Below are positions 37,216-48,700 of a stretch of 64,000 nt of DNA, piece by piece; the first letter of the stretch is position 1; every line of letters begins with the position of its first letter. Source of the DNA: Hyphomicrobiales bacterium (GTDB lineage Bacteria > Pseudomonadota > Alphaproteobacteria > Rhizobiales > Rhizobiaceae); contig UBXV01000043.1 of NCBI GenBank assembly GCA_900469625.1, positions 1 to 64,000 on the forward strand, written 5' to 3'. The translations under genes and the position numbers were made by a program. The notes beneath the pieces were generated by a model, which saw nothing but the letters and a program-made list of their open reading frames with translations, searched no databases and was not told the origin of the DNA.

Positions 37216-37413
37216 TTAATTACACCCGTCGGAATACGGCTTGCGCCCAAGTTCGTCGCAAATCGTTTGCCACGACGCTCGGCCCATTCCTCTTATTCGT
37301 AATAGGACGGTCATGGGAACGTTCCTTAAGTCCTCGATCGTGTGATATCCATGCCGGTGGAGCTCGGCGATTAGCCGGGGCCTCAACTTCAAATCGGAAA
37401 GCTTCGTGGTCAT
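37216..37413 (-). CDS. Orphan RNA-polymerase alpha-CTD-like mini-protein
   Basis: A 65-aa frame. LSDLKLRPRLIAELHRHGYH, TIEDLRNVPMTVLLRIRGMG and RASWQTICDELGRK follow the helix-hairpin-helix plan of the RNA polymerase alpha C-terminal domain (consensus: ..L.L..R..N.L....I.tigDL...t...Ll.i.n.G.ksl.Ei...L). The N-terminal alpha domain is absent and there is no linker. The ribosome site is weak. It could be a DNA- or regulator-binding decoy, or simply a small HhH DNA-binding protein. Confidence 0.5.
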   Translation of the reverse strand: MTTKLSDLKLRPRLIAELHRHGYHTIEDLRNVPMTVLLRIRGMGRASWQTICDELGRKPYSDGCN

Positions 37414-37729
37414 TCGTGCATAAAAGCAGGCTGCGTCCGCGGGTCAATGGCACGATTTTCCAAGTTTGGAGGTGAGACCAACGTCCTCGCAACAAGAAAA
37501 GGCTTGGGTGTTGAGGCGGGGCACCAATACGCAAGCTGCGGCAATCGCATCGCCAGCCTCCCTCGCGCTTCGGGCCACACTGGGCAAGTACCCCTCGCCT
37601 TGAAGGGATTCGAACCAGCTTCCATGCCCGTCGTTTATTAAGCGACCACACTAATTAACAAAATTGCTATTTCGTTTATTAAGGTGCGATGCTATTTAAC
37701 TCCACCACAACAATCGACACGGGAAGGCA
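37414..37729. other. Gap before the Fic gene
   Basis: About 315 bp. GGGATTCGAACC at 37605-37616 resembles a tRNA T-arm on the minus strand, but no tRNA can be folded around it. The AT-rich 37640-37700 stretch probably holds the fic promoter; GGGAAGG precedes the fic start. Confidence 0.4.
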
Positions 37730-38902
37730 ATGGACCGAAACGACCCCAATATCAATGGGCGGTTGGGCCGCTTTGTTGAAACCGCTGTCGGCGGTGAACG
37801 CGTCAAAGCGTTCGTGCCGCCTCCCCTTCCCCCGGTTCCGCCAATCGCGATCACCGGCCTGCTCACACGTCTAAGCGCGGCCGAGCGCGCGCTCGGACGG
37901 CTTGACGGTGTTTCCGTGCTGTTGCCCAACAAGGAACTGTTCCTCTACATGTATGTGCGCAAGGAGGCGGTCCTTTCATCCCAAATCGAGGGTACCCAAT
38001 CGACACTTTCCGACCTGCTTCGCTTCGAAACGGAAGCGATCGGTGGCCAGCCGGTCGACGATATCCGGGAAGTCTCCAACTACGTCGACGCCATGATGTT
38101 CGGTCTCGAGCGCCTGAAGCAGCTGCCGCTATCACTGCGCCTTATTCGGGAAATGCATCAGCGATTGTTGGACAGCGGCCGGAGAGGGACGAAGAGCCCT
38201 GGTGAATTCCGCACGTCCCAGAACTGGATCGGCGGAACTCGGCCGGGAAACGCAATGTTTGTGCCCCCTCCTCCCAATGAAGTCATGAACTGCCTGGGGG
38301 AATTGGAGAGGTTTGTTCATCTGGACACGCCCGACATTCCACCTCTGATCAAGGCGGGGCTCATTCACGTTCAGTTTGAAACCATCCATCCTTTCCTGGA
38401 CGGCAACGGCCGTCTCGGTCGACTTTTGATCACCCTGTTCCTTTGCGCCACCGGCGTACTTCGACAGCCCCTTCTTTACCTCAGCCTCTATTTCAAATCG
38501 CGTAGGGCCGATTATTATCGCCTGCTGCAGGAAGTCCGCGAATATGGCACCTGGGAAGCGTGGCTCGAGTTTTTTCTCGAGGGGATCGCCGAAACAGCGG
38601 AACAAGCCTTTGAGACTGCCAATCAAATTGCGCGGCTGTTCGAGGGCGATCGCGAACGCATCGTAAGGGAGTCTGAACGTACGGGATCGGTCCTCCAGAT
38701 TCACGAGGCCATGCGCACCAGCCCTTATCTGACCGCCACCGCCGCAATGAAGCAGAGCGGACTGACCATGCCGACAGTCAACGCGGCCCTCGACCAACTT
38801 CAAAGGCTTGGAATCGTTGAAGAAGCAACGGGTCGACGGCGTGGGCGGGTCTTCGTCTATCGCGCGTACATGGAAATACTCAGCGACGGAGCGAGCGGCT
38901 GA
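37730..38902 (+). CDS. Fic-family protein (class II, self-inhibited)
   Basis: A 390-aa Fic protein that would transfer AMP or a similar group to target hydroxyls. The catalytic motif is HPFLDGNGRLGR (H220-R231), complete. The N-terminal inhibitory motif [S/T]xxxE[G/N] is SSQIEG (S83...E87-G88), which places it in class II. The N-terminal Fic_N domain (about 35-110) begins PPLPPVPPI. The C-terminal winged helix is about 330-385 (YLTATAAMKQSGLTMPTVNAAL, then DQLQRLGIVEEATGRRRGRVFVY). Such DNA-binding chromosomal Fics usually act on endogenous targets. It stands alone between the alpha-CTD-like gene and the secretion locus. Confidence 0.92.
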   Translation: MDRNDPNINGRLGRFVETAVGGERVKAFVPPPLPPVPPIAITGLLTRLSAAERALGRLDGVSVLLPNKELFLYMYVRKEAVLSSQIEGTQSTLSDLLRFETEAIGGQPVDDIREVSNYVDAMMFGLERLKQLPLSLRLIREMHQRLLDSGRRGTKSPGEFRTSQNWIGGTRPGNAMFVPPPPNEVMNCLGELERFVHLDTPDIPPLIKAGLIHVQFETIHPFLDGNGRLGRLLITLFLCATGVLRQPLLYLSLYFKSRRADYYRLLQEVREYGTWEAWLEFFLEGIAETAEQAFETANQIARLFEGDRERIVRESERTGSVLQIHEAMRTSPYLTATAAMKQSGLTMPTVNAALDQLQRLGIVEEATGRRRGRVFVYRAYMEILSDGASG

Positions 38903-38912
38903 AGAGTTCCCG

Positions 38913-38930
38913 TCGATACATTATGCGATC
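38913..38930 (+). repeat. Dispersed 18-bp repeat, copy 2
   Basis: TCGATACATTATGCGATC, 10 bp after the fic stop. Followed by CAAAGCCGGAACAT, partly shared with copies 1 and 3. Confidence 0.8.
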
Positions 38931-38992
38931 CTGGACGCACAAAGCCGGAACATAATGAGACCGCTCCCTATACCGGTTGCGGTCGGTTGCGC

Positions 38993-40456
38993 TCACCTCT
39001 CCTTCATCGCGGTGGATGAGACCTCGGCCAGCGGCGAGAACAGATATTCGAGAATTCTTCTCTGCCCGGTCTTGACCTCGACGGTCACGGCCATGCCCGG
39101 TGACAGCGGGACGGCCCGACCATCGACGAGGATGTCGGTCTCGATCGGTTCGATGACGACGGGATAGACGAGGTTCTGCATGCGTTGCGCGTTGCTGAAC
39201 GGAACCGAGGTTTGCAAGCTGGCGGAGGAAGACTCTTCCGTCTGCCTGGCATCAGGCTCCGGGATCGCATCGGTCGCGACACGGGTGACCTTGCCGTGCA
39301 GGATGCCGTAGCGGGTGAACGGGAAGGCCTCGACCTTGATTACCGCCTCCAGGCCAGCCTCCACGAAACCGACGTCGCGGTTCGGCAGATAGGCTTCGAT
39401 CTCAAGCATTTGGCCCGTCGGCACGATGCGCATCAGTTCCGTGCCCGGCGACAGCACCTGCCCGACCGTGGTGATCGCCGATGACTGGATGACACCGGTC
39501 TCCGGGCTTTTGATCGTCATCGCTGAGAGCTTGCGGACAGCCTTGGCAAGCTCCTGGGCCGCCTGGTCGGCGTCCCGCTGCGCCTCGGTTAGTCGTTGGG
39601 TGTTGTCGGCAAGAAACAGGCTGAACTGGCTTGCCGCTTCGCTTCTGACCACGTCAAGTGCGGTCTCCGCCTCCTTGGCCTCACCCCTTTGCGAGGCGAG
39701 ATCCCGCTCGGCCTCCAACAGTGTTTCCTGGGCATCGATCATCGAAGCCTTCGTGCCTGCCTCGGCATCGACGAGCTTTCTGCGCATAAAAACCCGCTGC
39801 GCCAGCGTTGCCACGAACGCCTTCTGGGCGGCGATTGTCCCGGTCAGCCGCTCGTTCTGTGCCTGGCCCTTAGTGAACTGTGCACGCAGGTTGGCAATTG
39901 TTCCGGACAGCTTTGCGACCTCGGCGGCATAGACCTGGCGTTCACGCTCCTTGAGCGCTCCGCTGATGTCTTCGGGAAACGTGATCGGGCGGCTCGGCGG
40001 ACGATCGGCCTTCATCCAGATATCGAGAAATGCCCAGTTGCTAACCACCTCATTCAGCGTCTGTCGCCGGGCGATTTCCGCCTGGAGTGCCTGGAGACGC
40101 AGGGAGAGCGCCTGCTCCTCCGCCTTCGCTGTGGTGCGATCGAGCTCGATCAGGATGGCTCCCTTCTCGACGCGCGTGCCGTTGATCGCATTGGTGACGT
40201 TGACGCGCCCTGGCTCTTCGGACTGGACGATCTTTACACGTCCGATAGGCTGGATCTTGCCCTGTGCCGTCGCGACAATGTCGAACTTGCCGAAGTACGC
40301 CCAGAGGAGGCTGAGAGCTGCCAGCAGGCAGATCAGCCAGATCATCGCCGCTCGCACCGGCGAGGCCGGCGTCTCCAGGATTTCGATCGCCGCCGGCAGG
40401 AACTCCTGGTCGGCGCGATTGGTGGGCTTCTTCGGGCGTGGCTGGTGAACGTTCAT
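38993..40456 (-). CDS. Type I secretion membrane-fusion protein (HlyD/PrtE family)
   Basis: A 487-aa periplasmic adaptor. There is a single N-terminal membrane anchor (AAMIWLICLLAALSLLWAYF, about 37-56), then GKIQPIGRVKIVQSEEPGRV, a long coiled-coil hairpin (about 110-330) and the conserved C-terminal block DILVDGRAVPLSPGMAVTVEV and KTGQRRILEYLFSPL. It overlaps the exporter ATPase gene by 4 bp, so it is the last gene of the secretion operon. The outer-membrane TolC partner is not encoded here. Confidence 0.93.
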   Translation of the reverse strand: MNVHQPRPKKPTNRADQEFLPAAIEILETPASPVRAAMIWLICLLAALSLLWAYFGKFDIVATAQGKIQPIGRVKIVQSEEPGRVNVTNAINGTRVEKGAILIELDRTTAKAEEQALSLRLQALQAEIARRQTLNEVVSNWAFLDIWMKADRPPSRPITFPEDISGALKERERQVYAAEVAKLSGTIANLRAQFTKGQAQNERLTGTIAAQKAFVATLAQRVFMRRKLVDAEAGTKASMIDAQETLLEAERDLASQRGEAKEAETALDVVRSEAASQFSLFLADNTQRLTEAQRDADQAAQELAKAVRKLSAMTIKSPETGVIQSSAITTVGQVLSPGTELMRIVPTGQMLEIEAYLPNRDVGFVEAGLEAVIKVEAFPFTRYGILHGKVTRVATDAIPEPDARQTEESSSASLQTSVPFSNAQRMQNLVYPVVIEPIETDILVDGRAVPLSPGMAVTVEVKTGQRRILEYLFSPLAEVSSTAMKER

Positions 40457-42648
40457 TGCTGCTCCTTCGCAACGACATCCGCCATTCCGTTCTGCAGGCG
40501 CCAGAGATGGGCGTAGAGGCCGTCGGTGCGCGCCAGCAGCTGGTCATGCGTGCCGACCTCGACGATCCGCCCCTCTGACATGCCGATGATACGGTTGCAG
40601 GCACGAACGGTCGCCAGCCGGTGCGCGATGATGATCACGGTGCGGCCGCGAACGATTTGGCGCATATTGGCAAGCACGATGCGCTCGCTGTCATAGTCGA
40701 GGGCGCTGGTCGCCTCATCGAGAATGAGCATCGGTGGATTGGTCGAAAGCGCTCGAGCAATTGCGATACGCTGCCGCTGACCGCCAGAGAGATTCGCGCC
40801 ACGTTCCTCGATCATCGTGTCGTAGCCGTTCGGTAGCTTGGCGATGAACTCGTCAGCGCCGGAAAGGCGCGCAAGACTGATCACGGCCTCGCGCGACATG
40901 GCCGGGTTGGAGAGTGCGATGTTGTCGTGGATCGTACGGTTGAACAGCAGGTTCTCCTGCAGCACGACGCCGACATGCGAGCGCAACCAGGCAGGATCGA
41001 CCTGGGCAATGTCCTGGCCGTCGACAAAGACCTGACCGGTGTCAGGAATGTAGAAGCGCTGCATCAGCTTGGTCAGCGTCGACTTGCCTGACCCGGACGG
41101 GCCGACAATACCGATCACCTCGCCGGGCTGGATGTCGAGATTGATGGTCTTCAGGATCTCGGGGCCGTTTGGCGAATAGCGGAAACTGACGTTCTTGAAG
41201 CCAATGGCGCCGCGCGGCTTCGGCAGCGCAACCGGCTGCAGTGGCCGCGGCTCGGCCGGCGCGTTCAAAATGTCGGCAAGGCGCGTGACCGAGATCTGCA
41301 CCTGTTGGAAGTCCTGCCAGAGCTGCGACAGACGCAGGATTGGCTGCGACACCTGGCCGGCGATCATGTTGAAGGCGACCAGCGCACCGACGCTCAAGCT
41401 CCCATCGATCACGGCTTGGGCGCCAAGCATCAACAGGGCAGCACTCGTCAGCTTGTTGATGTACTGGATCGCGTTCTGGCCCTTAGCCGCAAGCATCGCC
41501 GCCAGAAACGACGAACGGACATAGGCCGCCAGCCGCTCTTCCCATTGCGAGGCCACGACTGGCTCGATCGCCGACGCCTTCAGCGTCTGCATGCCGACGA
41601 CGGACTCGACCAGCAACTGCTGACTATAAGCGCCACGGTCGAATTTCTCGTCGATGCGCTCGCGAAGGAACGGGCGGATCAGGAAGCCGATGGCTACATA
41701 GAACGGGATCGAGGCGACGACCACCCAGGCAAGCGTCGTCGAATAGGCAAACAGAACGGCGATAAAGACAAAGGTGAAGATGAAATCGAGACCGCTGAAC
41801 AACCCCTGCCCTGTCAGAAACTCGCGGATCGTCTCAAGCTCGCGCATGCGCGCCACTGTCTGGCCGGCGGCGCGTGTCTCGAAATAGCTGAGCGGTAGGT
41901 TGAGCAGGTGACGGAAGAGACGCCGTCCCAGTTCGACATCGATGCGGCTCGTCGTATGCGTGAGCGCGTAGGTGCGCAGATACTGCAACACAACGTCGAA
42001 AAGGCCGATCGTCACGAGACCGACGACAAGCACCGTAAGCGTCGAATAGCTGCGGTGCGCCAGGACCTTGTCGACCACCACCTGGAAGAACATCGGCGTC
42101 ACCAGCGCGAAGAGCTGGATGAACAGGCTGGCGATCAGCACGTGGCCGAGCGAACGTCGATAGCGCCAGATCGACGGCAGGAACCAGCGGAAGCCAAAGA
42201 CTGTGGTTGATGCGCCGGCGCCCAGGAACTTGCGCTGCAGCAGGATGAAGCAACCGCCTGTCAGTCGCAGGAGTTCGGCGGCATCGACCTCACGCGTTTC
42301 CATCGTCGTGGGATCGACGAGGCGCAACTCTCCTGACGATGTCGCTCCGGCGAAGATCGCAAAGCCACCATCGGTCTGGTAGGCGATCGCCGGCGTCGGC
42401 AACGCTGAGAGCCGCGTGGGCGACACGGCAGAGACATGCCGCGCCTTCAAACCGACGATCTTGGCGGCCCGCAGCAGGTCGTCCGCGCCAGCCAATTCAC
42501 CGAGCGCCAGTTGCTTGGAGATGACTTCGGGTTGGGCAGCAATGCGGTAGTAGCCGGCGACAAGGCAGAGAGCCTTCAGGCCGGAATCAATATCCAGCGC
42601 CTCGGACTCCGATGCGACAGGATGGTGGGGGCCAAGGGGCGCGTTCAT
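40453..42648 (-). CDS. Type I secretion ABC exporter with degenerate C39-like domain (HlyB family)
   Basis: A 731-aa transporter. The N-terminal C39-like domain (about 15-135) carries DSGLKALCLVAGYYRI, so the catalytic cysteine of true C39 peptidases (DCG) is serine (S22). As in HlyB it should bind rather than cleave substrate. The ABC membrane domain runs from about 160 to 450. The ATPase has Walker A GPSGSGKST, signature LSGGQRQRIAIARAL, Walker B PMLILDEATSALD and the H-loop IIIAHRLATV. It lies 98 bp downstream of the giant gene, which is its obvious substrate. Confidence 0.94.
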   Translation of the reverse strand: MNAPLGPHHPVASESEALDIDSGLKALCLVAGYYRIAAQPEVISKQLALGELAGADDLLRAAKIVGLKARHVSAVSPTRLSALPTPAIAYQTDGGFAIFAGATSSGELRLVDPTTMETREVDAAELLRLTGGCFILLQRKFLGAGASTTVFGFRWFLPSIWRYRRSLGHVLIASLFIQLFALVTPMFFQVVVDKVLAHRSYSTLTVLVVGLVTIGLFDVVLQYLRTYALTHTTSRIDVELGRRLFRHLLNLPLSYFETRAAGQTVARMRELETIREFLTGQGLFSGLDFIFTFVFIAVLFAYSTTLAWVVVASIPFYVAIGFLIRPFLRERIDEKFDRGAYSQQLLVESVVGMQTLKASAIEPVVASQWEERLAAYVRSSFLAAMLAAKGQNAIQYINKLTSAALLMLGAQAVIDGSLSVGALVAFNMIAGQVSQPILRLSQLWQDFQQVQISVTRLADILNAPAEPRPLQPVALPKPRGAIGFKNVSFRYSPNGPEILKTINLDIQPGEVIGIVGPSGSGKSTLTKLMQRFYIPDTGQVFVDGQDIAQVDPAWLRSHVGVVLQENLLFNRTIHDNIALSNPAMSREAVISLARLSGADEFIAKLPNGYDTMIEERGANLSGGQRQRIAIARALSTNPPMLILDEATSALDYDSERIVLANMRQIVRGRTVIIIAHRLATVRACNRIIGMSEGRIVEVGTHDQLLARTDGLYAHLWRLQNGMADVVAKEQQ

Positions 42649-42746
42649 GATCGCTAAGCGTCAATTTTCTTAAGAGGAGATCGATAGCGAGGCCTTCGGG
42701 GACTTTAGGCGCCCGGAGGACTCGCTTCAGCAACGAATGGCCCTAA

Positions 42747-45700
42747 TTAGGCAACTGCTGTCTCGAACCGAGAGGGTCGAGACAAGACTTTGACGTCGCC
42801 AACAAGTGCACGTGTTCCGTCACCTTTCAGGTAGCTGCTGGTCCCGGTAATAGCCGAGCCGTCTGCAAATTCACGCGCGCCCGCCGTCGATGGCACAAGC
42901 TCGATCAAGCTGACGTCGGCCTCAGCCAGCGTCTGCAGTTCGCCGGCATCCGTAGCACCATTTTGATTGACGTCACGCCAAATACGGAACTCGCTCCAGC
43001 GGGCATCACCAGCGTCCAGTTGATTGTTGCCGTTCGTGTCGAACACCAGACGCAGGGCCTCGAGGTCGCTGATTTCCGCCTGCTCTTCGACAAGCTCATC
43101 GTACGTCTTCCACATCGTGAACGCGAGTTCCTTGGCCTGGTCGATCAGACCATCCGCACCGGAGGTTCCGTCGGCGGCAAGGTCAACCGCCAACCATCCA
43201 TCAGCCGGGCCCACCCAGCCGGTACCGTCGGCGACACCATCGCCATCCCAATCGAACCGCGGGCCATTGCCCGCATCTAAGTCAGCCGGTGAGAAGATAC
43301 GAAGATCGATATGGTTGTCACCGTTAAGATCGAGCACGACGGGTCGGTTCATCAAGCCAAAGCGGTTGTGGACGTATTCAGGATACATACCCAGGACGGT
43401 TCTGCTGTCCCCGTTTTTGGCCGCGTAAAGTTTCGCCTGAATGCCAACGTCAAGCCGCCCTCTGTCTTTATTGTAGGGCAGCCACCAGTTCAGCTGATTT
43501 GTCGCGTAGTTGCGCATGTCTTGAATTCTTGCAAGCTGTAGATCGGCAAATAGCGGTTCGTTCAGGCCCGCTAAATCCGACTGCGTCCGCCCATCGAAAC
43601 GCTGATACCCTTCATGCGGCGCGCGGCCTTCTGCATACCCATTAGCGCGCCAATGCTCGAACGGATTTAGGCCCGCGTTTCTGATATCCGTATTCTGCTG
43701 CAGGTAGTAGTTCCCATCGAACCAGGCATTCGGCCTGCGCCCTTCCTTCCACCCGAACTGGCTGTAGTGCTCGATCGCCGGCGCATGCCAGCCGTTGGCG
43801 ATGTCCGGGTTCATAGCAAGATAGTAGTTTGCATCAAACGTCGCCATCTGGCGGGCTGTGCCTTGTCCGTTGGCCCGTGCCTCAACCACCGAACCATCGT
43901 CGCGTCTCGTGTATTCGGCCACGACCTGTCCCGCGGAGTTGAGATATTGCTCGACATAGGAATAGGGCTGGGCGTTGGTGGGATCCCAGAACTTCGCATG
44001 CCTTGAATTGTCCGGCTGGTGGGCTGCGGTGGAGACCACAGCGCCACTGGGGTTCCGGACCTCTACGAAGCGTGCCCATGGCTGATTGTTGTAGACGTTG
44101 TAGGTCGTCGTTTCGGTCCAACCATCATCCCATCTGTTCATCTGCCACTCGACAGCATTGGCGCCATTGACCCGCTGTTCGATGTAGGACCAGTTTTGAT
44201 TGTTGGCGGCATCCCAATGCTTGACGAAGCGCGAGTTGTCGCCTTGGTAGGCTGCCTCCGTCATCAACGCGCCACCGGCGTTTCGGGCCTCGACGAGCCG
44301 CGCCCAGGGCTGGTTGTTATAGACGTTGAACGTCGTCGTCTCTGTCGAACTGTCGTCCCAGCGGCTCATCTGGCGCTCAAGCGCGTTGGCACCGTTGAAG
44401 CGTTGCTCGATATAGGACCAGGCTTGATTGTTGGCCGCATCCCAGAGCTTCACGAACCGTGAGTTGTCAGCCTGGAAAGCCGCCTCGGAAACCAGCGCCC
44501 CGCCTGCATTCCTCGCCTGAACGAGACGCGCCCAGGGCTGGTTGTTGTAGACATTGTAGGTCGTCGTCTCCGTCGACCCGTCATCCCAGCGGCTGACCTG
44601 CGATTCCATCGCGCCGGCGCCATTGAACACCTGGGTGATCTGTGACCAGCCATGCGCGTTCGCCGGATCGAAGGCTTCCACGACCGACGTGCCATTGTCG
44701 TTTATGGTTGCGGTCTGGGTTATCCGGCCCTGCGCGTCGACGAGGTGCTCTCTTCGAACCCAGGACTGATTGTTGGCCCAATCGTAGTCGGTTCTCGCGG
44801 TCATGACCCCTGCTGCCGAGAAGATCCGAGCTTCGTAAAGCTGACCACCCGGCGAACGGTAGTAGAGGTCCGTTCTCGTGTTGTTATCGTGGAACTGCTT
44901 TTCCAGCGTCTTGACGCCCGCCGCATCAATGGTCTGCTCGACGCGCGACCAGCCGTTCTGGTTATAGGGATCGTAGATTACCGCTCCAGATTCCCGTCCG
45001 GCAGCGTCATAGTAGGTTCTCGACAGCAAGTTGCCGTCGGCGGCGAAGTTCTGGGACTCCTGAATGACGCCACCTGACGCTCGGAAGATGACTTCCGTGC
45101 GGGTGCCGTTGTCGAAGAATTGCTTCTCGAGTGTCTTAACGCCCGCCGTGTCGAACGTCTGCTCAATCCGCAACCATGTCTGCTGGCTCGGATCGTGGAG
45201 GACGGTGCTCGTCTTTCGCCCTTGGGCGTCGTAGACGGTTACCGACGTCAATGCACCGTTGGCGGCAAAGGTGCGGGACTCGTAAATCAGCCCACCAGCC
45301 GCCCGATAGTACAGCTCCGCCCGGGTGTTGTCGTCGAGGAACTGCTTCTCGAGCGTTTTCACGCCGGCCGTGTCGAAGGTCTGCTCGACACGCGTCCATG
45401 GCTCTCGGCTCAGCGGGTCATGGAGGACTGTGCTCGTCCGGCGGCCCTGTGGGTCATAGAGGGTTACGGAGGTCAACGCGCCGTTGGCGGCGAAGGTCCG
45501 CGACTCGTAGATCAAGCCGTCAGATGCCCGATAGTAGAGATCCGCCGTGGTTCCGTCGTCGAGGAACTGCTTTTCCAGCGTCTTGACGCCGGCCGTATCA
45601 AAGGTCTGCTCAACACGTGACCACGTCTCGGCGTTGGCCGGATCATGGTGGGTGGCGCTGCGGATGATGTCGAACGCATCGAACACCTCTGTCACGCGAA

Positions 45701-48700
45701 CCGCGCCCGTCGCTGCCACGTAGGTGGTGCGGGTCGACGTTCCATTCGTTGCTCTGGTTTGCTCTTCAAGCGTGCGACCAGCGCCATCCACCGTCTTGCT
45801 GCGAAGAATGTTCCCGAATGAATCGACCGTGGTCTCAGCACTCTTGGTAACCGCACCGGTATTTTCCCTGGTCACGGCCGTCCGCTCGACGCCTCCGCTG
45901 CTGCGCTTCGTCGTCGTCTCCACGAACTCGTAGAAACCATCGTTGTTGGCGTCTCTTCTAAAGAGGCTCACCGCACCATCGTGGCTAACTTCATAGAGAC
46001 CACGCGACTTGACGCTGCCATCCCCATTTGTTTCGACGACGGTTGTGATGACGCTGTCGTCGATCCGTGTCTTGACGTCCATCGAGACCTCGAAACGACC
46101 GTCGCCATCGACATCGATCGTCGTGGTCTTGACGAGGCCATCTGCCGAAGTGGTCGTCTGAGTCGCCGCCGGAACCTTGTCGTTCCAATAGGTTTCGTCG
46201 TTCTGCTTCTGGTCCGACTTGCGCGCACCGACATTGTTGGTGACTGACGTCTGCCGCACGCCAGAGGCAAGGATCGTCTCGCGGACGGTCTGGTCGACGA
46301 CGCCGTCACCGTCCACATCCGTTGTTTCGACGTAGGTCTTGCCGTCGGCGCTTGTGGTTTTCGTCGTCTTGGAGCGGAGCTTGCTGGCCCTCAGGTCGGT
46401 CTCGGTGACCGTTACTTCTCGGCTGCCGTCGGCAAAGAACGCGTTCTGCTGGACTTTCCGTGTGTCTGCTGTGCCATCCGCATTTCGATCAATCTCGATC
46501 ACCGAAGACAAACCGTCCGGGGCTTCCGTCGTTGTCATTCGGCCGGTCACCGCACCATTGGCGAAATTCGTCAGCGTGGAGATGCGACGGCCATCGACGG
46601 TGGTCACGGTTTGCTCGCTCTGGTCCACCTGACCGTCGCCATTGGTGTCTCGATCGATCTGAACCAGGCGCTTGTCGTCGGAAATGGTGGTCGTGATTCG
46701 TTCGACGAGCTGGTTGGCCGCATTGCGGATGCTGTCGACCTTGACCGTGCTGCCATCAGCCCTTTCACGCGACAGCGAGACCGTCGTGCGAGCAGCAACG
46801 CCGTCGATGCCCGAGACGTCCTGAACCGTGACTGTCTTGCCGTCGGCGCTGGTCGACGTCGTCACGGTCGAAAGCGCTGCAGCGTTCGGCCCGGTCGACG
46901 CAACGGTGCGCGTCAGCGTCCCGTCCGCATTCAGAAGCCTTGTATCGGTCTGGCGTTGATCAACCGATCCGTTGCCGTCCACGTCAAGCTGCTTGGAGGT
47001 GACGAGGCCGTTGGCAGAAACAGTTGTCGTGAGGGTACGGATGCCCTGGCCATTTGCAAACTGCTGGTCGGTCGTGGTCCGCGAGCCATCGGCGTTGAGC
47101 ACGGTCACCTTGCTTTGCCGGCGATTGAACGTACCCGCTCCGGTGTCGTCCCATTGCAGGTTTTCGGTGAGCCCGTTTCCGCTGGTCGAAGCGACTTCCC
47201 GCCCCTTCAGGACCCACGCACCATTTTCGCGATTGCTGTAGTCCGTCGTGACCGTTCTGCTGCCGTCCGAACCGATCACAGTGTTCTTCGTGACCAGGGC
47301 GTCCGCACCGCCGGCACCGTCGAAGTCGTAGGTGTACGACTGGTTGAGGCCGTTGCCACTGGTGTCGATGATCGTCTGGCGGGCCACCGTATGACCGTCG
47401 GCGTGATAGTCCGACAGTACCTGATGCCGGGTGCCGTTGTTGTAGATCTGGGTGAAATCGCTCTGGTCACGAACGCCATCACCATCGAAGTCTTTGGTCA
47501 CCGAGGTGGTCCGCTTGTCGGCACTGGTCCAGGTGCCGACATGGCTTTCCCGCGTCCAGTCGGCGTTGCGGAAATAGACGACGTCGCGCTGGGTGGTTCC
47601 ATCCTGATTGATCTTGGTGATGTCGTTATAGGCGCGCAACGTGTTGTAGTTGCCGTCAGAATAGATCACTTCCTTCGTCAGGCCGTCAGCGCTGACAATC
47701 GTCATTGTCCGCTCCTTCAGTGCCCAACTGCCGGAGAACTCATCGTCGAACCGGGTGGTCGAACCATTGGCGCCAAGGCTGGTCTGCGTCCGCCGATGCA
47801 GATCCCACCCGCTGTCGCCGGTCAGCTCGAAGCTCCTGGTCGTCATCAGCCTGTTCGCCGAGACAAGCGTCAGGCTGGTACTCAATGTGGTTCCGGAAGC
47901 GCTGAACTCCGCCACCGAGCGCGACCGCTCTCCGGTGTTGCTGATACGCTCTTCGATCCACCGATCAACGGCCCCGTTGCCGTCATCGTCGATCCCCTGG
48001 CCGATCAGCTTTCCATCCGAACTCGTGTTGGTTTCGGTGCGGGCGAGCAGCCCCCCGTTCGCCGCGTGACTTTCGGTGGCCTCATAGACGGAACCGTCAG
48101 CGTTCAGCGTTTTCAATTGGGTTATTGTGTTGTCGACGACACCGTCACCGTTGAGGTCCGATGTCGTGCGTGACGCCAGGCCGTTCGCCGATGTCGCGAC
48201 CGTCGAGCGCGAGACGAGGCTCGTGCCTGCCGTCGTCGACTGGGTCATGGTCTTCGCGCCGTTGTTCTCAATCACGGTTGTCTTGGTAACCGTGCTGTCG
48301 ATGACGTCGTCGCCATTGACATCGTTTTCCTGGGTCACGGAAAGGCCGTTGCCGCTGGTCGTCACTTTGCTCCGGTTGAGCAACGTGTTGTTCGCGGAGA
48401 CCTTCTTGGTGGAGACCGTGTTGCCGCCATCGTTGTGCAGCATCGTAAACGTTTCGGTGACGAAGTCGTTCGCCCAGTCGCCGTTGACGTCGTCGAACTC
48501 CTGCTTGAACAACCCATCGACGCTCACGTAAAGAAACTTCTTCGAGAGAAGCAGCCCATCGGCATAGTTGTGGCTGTCAACCATCTGGGCGCCGTTGCTG
48601 GATCGCGTCGCGCGCTCCCAGAAATCGGTCCGCCCGTCACCATTGACATCCTTTTGAACCACCGTGTCGGAGCGATCGGCATTGATCGAGGTGGTTTCCT

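Noticed and set aside
37599-37620. tRNA-like T-arm GGTTCGAATCCC on the minus strand
   Set aside because: The flanking stem cannot pair, and no D-arm, anticodon arm or acceptor could be found; at most a fragment.
38993-42648. C39 bacteriocin exporter
   Set aside because: The catalytic Cys of the C39 domain is replaced by Ser22 and no double-glycine leader peptide gene is present; the giant protein is the evident substrate.
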